A stretch of DNA of 7,252 nucleotides from Caldifarciminota bacterium 4484_100 (GTDB lineage Bacteria; Hydrothermota; Tepidihabitantia; SM23-42). The stretch's first letter is position 1. Every line of letters begins with the position of its first letter. The translations under genes and the position numbers were made by a program. The stretch is taken from contig MUKB01000054.1 of NCBI GenBank assembly GCA_002049785.1, positions 1 through 7,252 on the forward strand. Direction: 5' to 3'. This document shows, in pieces, positions 1-5,923 of the stretch. The notes beneath the pieces were generated by a model that saw only the letters and a program-made list of their open reading frames with translations, ran no database searches and was not told where the DNA came from.

Positions 1-16
1 TACCTTTTTCCTTAAT

Positions 17-85
17 TTTGAGACCCTGAAACAAGTTCAGGGTGACAACATCATTTGAGATTCTGAAACGAGTTCAGAATGACAA
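17..85. repeat. Two REP-like hairpin repeats, direct tandem
   Basis: Two copies of a roughly 32-base element lie at 17-48 and 54-85, 37 bases apart. Each contains a perfect 8-bp inverted repeat with a 5-base loop. Copy 1 has arms ACCCTGAA (23-30) and TTCAGGGT (36-43) around ACAAG. Copy 2 has arms ATTCTGAA (60-67) and TTCAGAAT (73-80) around ACGAG. The flanks TTTGAGA and TGACAA are shared. The differences at the stem base (CC to TT on one arm, GG to AA on the other) are compensatory, so pairing is kept. Similar hairpins built on CCTGAA and TTCAGG are, to my knowledge, common dispersed intergenic repeats in several bacterial groups. Mobilisation by a REP-type transposase is an inference; no such gene is in the window. 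Confidence 0.75.
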
Positions 86-96
86 TGTTATCATCC

Positions 97-159
97 AGAA
101 TCAAGAATCAAGTATCGAGTATCAATCCTTCAATTCCGAAATCCAAATTCCGAAATCCG
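97..159. repeat. Two heptamer tandem repeat blocks
   Basis: The first block (97-124) is four 7-base units: AGAATCA, AGAATCA, AGTATCG, AGTATCA. The second block (132-159) is also four 7-base units: AATTCCG, AAATCCA, AATTCCG, AAATCCG. It can equally be read as a 14-base unit repeated twice, because AATTCCGAAATCC occurs at 132-144 and again at 146-158. The two blocks share the period but not the unit sequence. A single further echo of the first family, ATCAAGAATC, is found at 320-330. No function is evident. Confidence 0.75.
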
Positions 160-162
160 AAA

Positions 163-207
163 TGGTTTATCTGGTTTCTCTGGTTTTTCTCGTTTATCTG
201 GTTTTCC
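163..207. repeat. Nonamer tandem repeat, five units
   Basis: Five consecutive 9-base units run without interruption: TGGTTTATC, TGGTTTCTC, TGGTTTTTC, TCGTTTATC, TGGTTTTCC. The core NGTTT is constant apart from one G-to-C change at position 2 of unit 4, while positions 7 and 8 vary. The block abuts the heptamer block on the left and runs into the octamer block on the right. On the minus strand it is purine-rich (GATAAACCA-like units). I see no coding or regulatory reading. Confidence 0.75.
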
Positions 208-274
208 AATGACATAATGACTCAATAACTCAATGACGAACGATTCTCCAATGACTTAATAACTCAATGACTGA
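205..274. repeat. Octamer tandem repeat in two imperfect copies
   Basis: Copy A has four 8-base units at 209-240: ATGACATA, ATGACTCA, ATAACTCA, ATGACGAA. Copy B has three units at 251-274: ATGACTTA, ATAACTCA, ATGACTGA. Both copies are entered through TCCAATGAC (205-213 and 247-255) and both contain AATAACTCAATGAC (224-237 and 258-271). The offset between copies is 42 bases at the left end and 34 at the right, a difference of exactly one unit. This suggests duplication followed by loss or gain of one octamer. An isolated AATGACT lies at 338-344. Confidence 0.75.
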
Positions 275-360
275 CGGTTTTTCACTCTCCACGCCGTACA
301 ACGATTAACCATCCTTATGTATCAAGAATCCAGTACAATGACTAAATGGTAGTATGACGA

Positions 361-2436
361 TTAGAAATATAAAAGATACTTTATCTTAATTGCACCAAGC
401 TGTTCAACAAGGCTGAAATGTCCTTCAATATTCTCCCGGTAGTCATTCAGGGCCAGATAGAACCAGCACTTGGGTCGAAAATTGTAGCTGAGCACAACGC
501 CGAAGCGATTGTTCTGTAAATCAAAATCCCTGCCCTCTGCAGGATACCAGGAAAGGACAGTCTGATTATAGATACTTATTGAAATATCCTTTGTTGCCCA
601 GTATTCAAGTCTGGGTGTAAGCCTTGGGGTAATCGCATAGAGTTTATCATTTGAATCAATTTCGCACCAGTCCTTTAATGAAAACGAAAATGACAGTCTA
701 TTTATTAAACTATAATCAACAGAAATGAAATTGGTGAGCTGATATGCAAACCATCCCCTGAAATAGTTGTAGTCATAGCCAGCCCAGCCACCGAAATGGA
801 GCCGGAACTTGGGGGTTCCTCCCCAGCAGAATATGCTCAGGCTACGATTAAAAAAAGCTTGGCCCATCCTGTATGCGGTGCCACCATTCAATGAGGCATT
901 GCATCCCCATCCGCTACGCAAAACTGGATTTAAGTTGATCACTAACAATTTTGTCCAGTTTGAATCACCTGGCTCCTGATTTACAAAAATACCCGGACCC
1001 ATATTCAGGTGCTTTAAAAATCCCTGGCCAAAGTACTTGGCCAGACCGAATTTGAATACAAAATTCTTCAATCCGGGCCAGGGTATATATCCGATCTCAC
1101 TCACATCGAATGAATCACTGATATATTGACCTGAACTATTAATATAAAAATCACCCAGATACAAACAGATACCAGATGTTAATGCGTAACCTGTTTTTCT
1201 ATCTTTGTCACTAACTGCCCCCTGCACAGCAAACTGATTTATACCTGCACGGTATATGCCATCAATGCCGAGACAGAGGTTTTGCTCAGATTCATTTACC
1301 GCACCCGCCATAAGTATACCCGCCAGAGAATTCTTAAAAAACCGGTTCTTCACCCGCAAAACGCCAAAACCCTTTTCTGGTTCTAATTCGATACTATCTT
1401 CAATAACTGCACCGGTCCAGGCACCGAGCAGACCATACTGCAACCTTTTTCCGTGATGGCTCAACTGACATCCGCCATAGATGGGCACAATATTCTGATT
1501 AACAGATTTGCCAATCATTCTTGAGTAGTAGATATCAAGATTCGGTGCTGGACCCTGACTGAGCCTGAATATCTCTTCGGTCTCAATAAAGAATGGCCTC
1601 CTTTCCTGAAGTTTTACTGGATAGCGTGATAGGTTGAGGGTATATGGATCCGCCTCGATCTGGGCGAAATCAGGGTTGACCGTTGCATTCAATGTAGTCT
1701 GTGGTGTTATATCCCATTTGGTATTAACACCAAAAAGTGGCCGAAACCCTGAATCCACCGGTTGCTTCTCATAACGCACGACCCCAATCGGATAGAGTTC
1801 AAAGTAGTATCCCTGAGTCCCGGGATTTATGCCCTTCAACCTTCCAAAACCGGAAACCTTAAAACCCTCTTTCTGGGTGTATTGTGTCCAGGTATCATAC
1901 TCCTGTTTAGGAACGATATAACGCTTGAAGTTTATCCCCCACTCATCAAGGCCCTTTTTATATCGAATCGTCTTAAACGGAATCTGCATCTCCACTTCAA
2001 ACCGATCTTCATAGCAATGAACCGCCTGATACCAGACACCATCCCAGGAATCATCCCCGGTCAGTCCGTCATCGAATATCCTTCCGTCAGAATACGCACC
2101 GCTCGCTTTGGTCTGAAAATAGTAGGCATTGGTGTTGGACTCCATCGGATCAAGATAGAGCACCACATTGTCCTCCTTACCTCCAAGTCGTGAAACCGGT
2201 TTACGACCCGGGGTGAAACACCTGAAGCCAACATAAAGATTCTCATCATCATAGAGCACATATACCTTGGTCGACTCAGATGCAGGGCGATTATCATAAG
2301 GTATATATTGATGAAAATTATAGGCGGAATCGGCTGATAACCACAGCTCTTCGATCACACCATCAATTCGTGGTGGTATAGATGTATAATTTGCAGATAT
2401 TGTTGAATCGTGAATTATTAAAAAGAAGAGCAACAT
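361..2436 (-). CDS. CBM9-like / DUF5916 outer-membrane beta-barrel protein
   Basis: A 691-residue protein resembling the DUF5916 family, whose members join an N-terminal carbohydrate-binding family 9-like domain to a C-terminal beta-barrel; no reaction is firmly known. After a short hydrophobic N-terminus (residues 2-8, possible cleavage near Ala15) the CBM9-like part runs from about 18 to 205 and opens with IDGVIEELW (24-32). The family hallmark follows at about 254-290: NPDFAQIEAD, then NLSRYPVKLQERRPFF. The rest alternates aromatic beta strands and ends in Tyr-Phe, a C-terminal Phe typical of Bam-inserted barrels. Length is usual to slightly short for the family. An in-frame TAA directly before the ATG fixes the start as the longest possible. 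There is no Shine-Dalgarno sequence, and the upstream gene ends 9 bases earlier, so translational coupling is likely. Binding of a carbohydrate or other ligand at the cell surface is inference; a TonB-free transport or anchoring role is equally possible. Confidence 0.88.
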   Translation of the reverse strand: MLLFFLIIHDSTISANYTSIPPRIDGVIEELWLSADSAYNFHQYIPYDNRPASESTKVYVLYDDENLYVGFRCFTPGRKPVSRLGGKEDNVVLYLDPMESNTNAYYFQTKASGAYSDGRIFDDGLTGDDSWDGVWYQAVHCYEDRFEVEMQIPFKTIRYKKGLDEWGINFKRYIVPKQEYDTWTQYTQKEGFKVSGFGRLKGINPGTQGYYFELYPIGVVRYEKQPVDSGFRPLFGVNTKWDITPQTTLNATVNPDFAQIEADPYTLNLSRYPVKLQERRPFFIETEEIFRLSQGPAPNLDIYYSRMIGKSVNQNIVPIYGGCQLSHHGKRLQYGLLGAWTGAVIEDSIELEPEKGFGVLRVKNRFFKNSLAGILMAGAVNESEQNLCLGIDGIYRAGINQFAVQGAVSDKDRKTGYALTSGICLYLGDFYINSSGQYISDSFDVSEIGYIPWPGLKNFVFKFGLAKYFGQGFLKHLNMGPGIFVNQEPGDSNWTKLLVINLNPVLRSGWGCNASLNGGTAYRMGQAFFNRSLSIFCWGGTPKFRLHFGGWAGYDYNYFRGWFAYQLTNFISVDYSLINRLSFSFSLKDWCEIDSNDKLYAITPRLTPRLEYWATKDISISIYNQTVLSWYPAEGRDFDLQNNRFGVVLSYNFRPKCWFYLALNDYRENIEGHFSLVEQLGAIKIKYLLYF

Positions 2437-2445
2437 TTAAGAACA

Positions 2446-3534
2446 CTATCTTATTACAACAATCTTTGCACAGACTGTATTCACTGACTGGGGTTTGATA
2501 AAATAGACACCTGATTTCAAACACCGAAGGTCTACTTTTTTCTTTTTATGCAGAGTAATCCTCTTCACCACCCGGCCTTCTGCATTGTAGATTATGAATC
2601 TGTTATCGTCTGTGTCCACATTGATATATTTATCACTGAGGCTGGGATAGACCCTCCAGGTTCGGTTAAAATTATTCTTCTGCTGGGCGATACTGACAAT
2701 AGGGCTGATATGGATAGTGCCCTCTTCTCCGGGTTGAGGGTTACCATAACTGCCGGTTCCTGGTGAACCCGGTTGCACCGAGAGGGATAGGTTAAGGGTA
2801 TCGAGAAGGTTGATAAAGAATATCTTTATGCGACCTCCACCACCTCCTCCGCCACCTCCGAATGCTCCATCTCCTCCGCTGCCTCCAGAAGAATTGATAT
2901 TGAGAGAATAGAGGTGCAGGGTATCACCTCTGATTAAAACACCGCCTCCACTCCCTCCGGCACCGGCTTCGAGTGAACCATCAAAACCGTTCTGACCTGG
3001 AACATTAATATAAGAAGAATCGATTGAGATAATCGAGCCATACAGATAAACCATACCCCCACCCGCACCACCAAATCCATCCACCTCACTCAATCTACCT
3101 GCTCCACCTCCAGAACCCATTTGGATTAAGGTATCGGTCTGACTTCCATAGGGTTGTCCACCGATTCCAGGATTTGTATCCCCGCCGTCGCCACCTGCAC
3201 CACCATAGGCGCCTCCTCCTCCACCACCAGTGGTGCCTGCAGAACCATAACCAGGACCAGCCCCATCAGGATGGCTATTATCACCCCCAGAATATCCACA
3301 GCCCGGGCCGAGGATCGAACTATTGTTTATATGAATATAGGGAGCCTTAAACTGGAGCCAGCCTGAAGAATCACTACCATTCCAGGTACGAACAGTAATC
3401 TGTGCATTATTAATAAGATCAACCTTTACATTATATTGATGCAAACCACAAATCAGAAGGCTATCATTATTCACAATAAGGCTATCTGCATCCTCATAGA
3501 TAAATCCCAATAAAATTATGCAAAATATTATCAT
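2446..3534 (-). CDS. Secreted glycine-rich repeat protein with type IX-like C-terminal sorting domain
   Basis: A 362-residue protein that I do not recognise as a named gene. A short hydrophobic N-terminus (residues 2-13, no basic residue) suggests export. Residues 57-261 alternate Gly-rich segments with short beta-strand stretches. Units beginning near 161, 198 and 235 share the pattern Gly-run, three hydrophobic strands, Gly-rich turn, with a period of 37 residues; a looser unit begins near 58. This looks like a surface beta-solenoid. The longest run is nine glycines (226-234) coded by mixed GGA, GGT and GGC, so it is kept at the protein level. Residues 294-362 resemble type IX secretion sorting domains: WRVYPSLS, IIYNAEGRVVK, VDLRCLKSGVYFIKP and a final AKIVVIR. 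An AGGAGG five bases from the ATG supports the start. It is the first gene of a two-gene unit with the DUF5916 gene. A surface or matrix role is inferred only. Confidence 0.85.
   Translation of the reverse strand: MIIFCIILLGFIYEDADSLIVNNDSLLICGLHQYNVKVDLINNAQITVRTWNGSDSSGWLQFKAPYIHINNSSILGPGCGYSGGDNSHPDGAGPGYGSAGTTGGGGGGAYGGAGGDGGDTNPGIGGQPYGSQTDTLIQMGSGGGAGRLSEVDGFGGAGGGMVYLYGSIISIDSSYINVPGQNGFDGSLEAGAGGSGGGVLIRGDTLHLYSLNINSSGGSGGDGAFGGGGGGGGGRIKIFFINLLDTLNLSLSVQPGSPGTGSYGNPQPGEEGTIHISPIVSIAQQKNNFNRTWRVYPSLSDKYINVDTDDNRFIIYNAEGRVVKRITLHKKKKVDLRCLKSGVYFIKPQSVNTVCAKIVVIR
2752..3366 (-). repeat. Glycine-rich repeat region coding for a possible beta-solenoid
   Basis: This is the coding segment for residues 57-261 of the glycine-rich protein. 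The best units begin with GGAGGGMVYLYG, GGSGGGVLIRGD and GGGGGGRIKIFF. Each is followed by a strand pair (for example ISIDSSYINV, LHLYSLNINS, LDTLNLSLSV) and a Gly/Pro-rich turn. The plus strand appears as runs of CCA/CCT/CCG. The repeat is visible in protein but poorly conserved in DNA, so it is old rather than a recent expansion. Confidence 0.65.
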
Positions 3535-3539
3535 TACTG

Positions 3540-3545
3540 CCTCCT
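3540..3545 (-). promoter_or_regulatory. Shine-Dalgarno sequence of the glycine-rich protein gene
   Basis: A perfect AGGAGG on the minus strand lies five bases upstream of the ATG at 3534 and decides that start. It also shows that this organism uses Shine-Dalgarno initiation, which makes its absence in front of rnfC on the other side of the same intergenic region meaningful. Confidence 0.85.
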
Positions 3546-3550
3546 GAGTA

Positions 3551-3578
3551 ATAATAACAAAAATTTAAAAAAAATCAA
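3551..3578 (-). promoter_or_regulatory. Possible minus-strand promoter for the envelope operon
   Basis: Reading leftward, TTGATT (3578-3573) and TATTAT (3556-3551) are separated by 16 bases and match the sigma70 boxes at 4 and 5 of 6 positions. The predicted start would fall near 3544, inside the AGGAGG, which would weaken initiation. The region is so AT-rich that a chance match is quite possible. The real promoter may lie a few bases further upstream. Confidence 0.3.
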
Positions 3579-3614
3579 GGAAAATTTGAAAAAGATGTTG
3601 ACTTTTGGAAAAAA
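3559..3614. promoter_or_regulatory. Phased A-tracts, possible curved DNA or UP element
   Basis: A-runs lie at 3559-3563, 3567-3574, 3581-3584, 3589-3593 and 3609-3614. Their centres fall near 3561, 3571, 3583, 3591 and 3612, close to multiples of one helical turn with one turn skipped. Two AAAATTT motifs (3560-3566 and 3581-3587) are exactly 21 bases apart. The tracts up to 3593 sit directly upstream of the -35 box of the rnf promoter, where UP elements bind the RNA polymerase alpha subunit. Curvature and promoter stimulation are inferred from composition only. Confidence 0.4.
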
Positions 3615-3625
3615 TTGACTATACT
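3598..3625 (+). promoter_or_regulatory. Sigma70-type promoter of the rnf operon, probably giving a leaderless mRNA
   Basis: The -35 box TTGACT (3598-3603) and -10 box TATACT (3620-3625) are 16 bases apart and each match consensus at 5 of 6 positions. Transcription normally starts about seven bases after the -10 box, at 3632-3633. The base at 3633 is the A of the rnfC ATG, preceded by T, the usual pyrimidine-purine start context. The rnfC message would then begin at or one base before its start codon, with no room for a ribosome-binding site. No operator palindrome is evident around the boxes. Confidence 0.7.
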
Positions 3626-3632
3626 GCTTTCT

Positions 3633-4925
3633 ATGGCAAAGGGGTTTTCTGGTGGGGTTCACCCCCCTGAAGAAAAACATACCGAAAAAACCTCTATCGA
3701 GGCGATGCCCTTACCAAAAAGGGTCTATATCCCATTTTCCCAGCATACTGGTAAACCTGCCCGGCCCTTGGTCGAGAAAGGGGCCGAGGTGAAGGTCGGC
3801 ACAAAGATTGGTGAAGCCGACGGTTTCATTTCAAGCCCGGTCCATTCAAGCATCTCAGGCAAGGTCGTGGATATCAAAAGACATCCCCATCCGGTAGTTG
3901 GAGAATCACTCTGCTGTATTATCGAATCAGATAATCAGGATGAATGGGAACAGGGTGTCAAGGTTAAACAGAATTATGAATCCTTAACTCGGGAAGAACT
4001 ATTACAGATCATCAAGGATGCCGGGATTGTGGGTCTGGGCGGTGCCGCGTTTCCTACCTATGTAAAACTTTCACCCCCCAAGGAGAAGAAGATTGACACT
4101 TTAATTATAAACGGATGTGAATGTGAACCGATGCTTACTGCAGACCACCGACTAATATTAGAATACCCGATGGGAATAATCGAAGGGGCGAGAATTTTCC
4201 AGCGGATCCTGGATGCGCCCAGACTGATTTTTGCAGTGGAAGATAATAAACTGGATGCCGCCCAGATTTTGAAAAAAGAGGGTGTTGAAGTAGTAATATT
4301 AAAGACAAAATACCCCCAGGGTGCGGAAAAACAGTTGATCAAAGCGGTGCTCAATCGTGAGGTTCCAAGGGGTGGACTGCCAATGGATGTCGGCTGTGTG
4401 GTTCAGAATGTGGGCACAGCCTATGCTGCATTTCAGGCAGCAAAATATCGAAAGCCCCTGATTGACCGCGTGGTTACGGTTACCGGAGACGGGGTGAAAG
4501 AACCGAAGAATCTTTTAGTGCGCATAGGAACAAGGGCAATAGATGTAATAAACCATTGTGGTGGATATACCAACCCACCGAAGAAGATTATATTCGGTGG
4601 ACCGATGATGGGGATAGCCCAATTTTCTGAAGAGGTTCCGGTAATCAAAGGAACTTCAGGCATAATCGTCTGGACATCTTCACCAACATTCCAGGAAGGT
4701 CCCTGTGTCCGGTGTGCCAGTTGTATCGATGTATGTCCAATGGGTTTGATGCCCACTGAAATCTATAAGTTTGTGCAAAATCGCAACTTTCAGGAAGCAG
4801 AAAAATTCGGTGCGCTCGATTGCATTGAATGTGGTTGCTGTGCCTTCAGCTGTCCCGCAAAGATACCCCTTGTTCACTACATAAAATTTGGTAAGGCGGA
4901 AATAAGGAGATTAAAACAAAAGTGA
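3633..4925 (+). CDS. rnfC: Ferredoxin:NAD+ oxidoreductase (Rnf complex), subunit C
   Basis: RnfC is the cytoplasmic, peripheral subunit that exchanges electrons with NAD(H). From the ATG at 3633 it has 430 residues, the compact form typical of anaerobes, without the long Ala/Lys-rich tail of enterobacterial RsxC. The N-terminus MAKGFSGGVHPPEEK matches the family start. A biotinyl/lipoyl-like N-terminal domain spans about 30-100. The 51-kDa-type flavin/NADH fold follows, with GLGGAAFPTYVKL (134-146) and NGCECEP (160-166), and then an SLBB-like part with GGPMMG (322-327). Two [4Fe-4S] motifs C-x2-C-x2-C-x3-C-P sit at Cys358/361/364/368 and Cys397/400/403/407. An upstream in-frame TTG at 3615 is rejected as the start because it overlaps the -10 box and adds residues the family lacks. 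No Shine-Dalgarno sequence precedes the ATG. The stop overlaps the rnfD start by four bases (GTGA). Confidence 0.97.
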   Translation: MAKGFSGGVHPPEEKHTEKTSIEAMPLPKRVYIPFSQHTGKPARPLVEKGAEVKVGTKIGEADGFISSPVHSSISGKVVDIKRHPHPVVGESLCCIIESDNQDEWEQGVKVKQNYESLTREELLQIIKDAGIVGLGGAAFPTYVKLSPPKEKKIDTLIINGCECEPMLTADHRLILEYPMGIIEGARIFQRILDAPRLIFAVEDNKLDAAQILKKEGVEVVILKTKYPQGAEKQLIKAVLNREVPRGGLPMDVGCVVQNVGTAYAAFQAAKYRKPLIDRVVTVTGDGVKEPKNLLVRIGTRAIDVINHCGGYTNPPKKIIFGGPMMGIAQFSEEVPVIKGTSGIIVWTSSPTFQEGPCVRCASCIDVCPMGLMPTEIYKFVQNRNFQEAEKFGALDCIECGCCAFSCPAKIPLVHYIKFGKAEIRRLKQK

Positions 4926-5923
4926 AGGAATTATTACAGGTATCTGCATCTCCCCATATAAGGGCAAAATATTATGACATCAATCAGGCAATGCGCCTGG
5001 TCATCATTGCACTCATTCCTACTCTAATCTTCAGCACCTACCTTTTCGGCATAAGGGCGCTCATCATAGTATTGATAAGCATCATCACGAGTGTTGTATG
5101 TGAAGCGGTAACCCAGCGTATGCTGGGTAAAGAAATAACAATCGCGGATGGTAGTGCAGTTTTGACCGGACTGCTTCTTGCATTCAATCTTCCACCCGGT
5201 GTTCCTTTCTGGCTACCCATTATTGGAAGTGCATTTGCAATTATCTTTGCAAAACAGTTATTCGGCGGGTTGGGATATAATTTTATCAACCCGGCACTGG
5301 CGGGTCGTGCCTTCCTGATGGCTTCCTGGCCATCCGCAATGACCAAGGAGTGGCTTGCACCGATCAATGGAACATTATCAGGGATCGACGGTATAACTTC
5401 AGCAACCCCGCTCAACCTATTAAAGAATCCGTCAAATTATGGTGACCCCAATATTATTATAAAACAGCTGAACGACTTCACCACCATAAAATCTCTTTTC
5501 ATCGGCAAGGTTGGAGGCTGTATTGGAGAAACCTCTGCCCTGTTACTGTTAATTGGTGGAGTCTTTTTAATAATCATTGGAATTGTCGATTATCGCATCG
5601 TCATAGGATATCTTGGAAGTTTTATTCTGCTTGCCCTGATACTCCCCACAAAGGGTAGTCTTCTATTCCATCTATTTTCCGGAGGTCTATTCCTTGGTGC
5701 CTTCTTTATGGCAACAGATTGGGTGACCTCACCAATCACAAAAAAAGGAAGGTGGATCTTCGGAATCGGTTGTGGTATCCTTACTATGTTGATACGAGTC
5801 TGGGGTGGATATCCTGAAGGTGTATCATATTCAATCCTTTTGATGAATGTCTTTACTCCACTCATTGACCGGTTGACAAAAGAACGGATCTTTGGAGAAA
5901 TAAAAAAGGAGAGGAAAAAGTGA
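4922..5923 (+). CDS. rnfD: Rnf complex membrane subunit D, flavinylated
   Basis: RnfD is an integral membrane subunit that carries a covalent FMN and is central to ion translocation coupled to ferredoxin:NAD+ electron transfer. The 333-residue length is normal. Hydrophobic helices are seen near 27-45, 46-62, 78-92, 96-112, 204-222, 226-242, 250-264 and 278-292. The flavinylation motif is DGITSATPL, starting at Asp156, with Thr162 as the expected FMN-carrying residue. Other family signatures are NPALAGRAF (123-131), GGCIGETSA (198-206) and ATDWVTSP (264-271); the Trp in the last replaces the Pro that I expect most often. The GTG start lies in a GTGA overlap with the rnfC stop, with AAGGAG at 4904-4909, a rather long 12 bases upstream. 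FMN attachment would need an ApbE transferase, which is not in this window. Confidence 0.97.
   Translation: MKELLQVSASPHIRAKYYDINQAMRLVIIALIPTLIFSTYLFGIRALIIVLISIITSVVCEAVTQRMLGKEITIADGSAVLTGLLLAFNLPPGVPFWLPIIGSAFAIIFAKQLFGGLGYNFINPALAGRAFLMASWPSAMTKEWLAPINGTLSGIDGITSATPLNLLKNPSNYGDPNIIIKQLNDFTTIKSLFIGKVGGCIGETSALLLLIGGVFLIIIGIVDYRIVIGYLGSFILLALILPTKGSLLFHLFSGGLFLGAFFMATDWVTSPITKKGRWIFGIGCGILTMLIRVWGGYPEGVSYSILLMNVFTPLIDRLTKERIFGEIKKERKK

Larger units (their letters stand above)
1..360. other. Gene-free intergenic region made of short repeats
   Basis: No convincing coding sequence is seen in this 360-base stretch downstream of the minus-strand DUF5916 gene. Most of it from 17 to 274 is made of repeat blocks with different unit lengths, listed separately. 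Positions 275-360 are less ordered, but ATCAAGAATC at 320-330 and AATGACT at 338-344 echo the heptamer and octamer families. I see no GC-rich hairpin followed by a T-run that would serve as a classical terminator for the minus-strand operon ending at 361. The hairpins at 23-80 are the only stem structures and they lack a U-tract. Confidence 0.8.

Noticed and set aside
17..85. Rho-independent terminator of the minus-strand operon
   Set aside because: The hairpins are perfect, but neither is followed by a T-run in the minus-strand direction, and they lie about 280 bases or more past the stop codon.
97..274. CRISPR array
   Set aside because: The repeats are 7-9 bases long, contiguous and degenerate. 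There are no unique spacers of regular length and no cas genes.
361..400. Type IX sorting domain at the end of the DUF5916 protein
   Set aside because: The C-terminus is an aromatic beta strand ending in Phe, as in outer-membrane barrels, and lacks the SGVYFIK-like pattern seen in the neighbouring protein.
1762..2193. Plus-strand 143-codon open frame inside the DUF5916 gene
   Set aside because: It lies entirely antisense to a gene with clear family motifs, has no SD sequence or recognisable domain, and is best explained as a shadow frame.
3615..3632. Upstream TTG as an alternative start of rnfC, adding six residues
   Set aside because: It overlaps the -10 box of the promoter, has no SD sequence, and family members begin close to the FxGGVHPP motif, which the ATG at 3633 reaches after four residues.
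3546..3632. Rex-type redox operator in front of rnfC
   Set aside because: No TTGTGA-n-TCACAA-like palindrome is present. The region contains A-tracts and direct motifs only.
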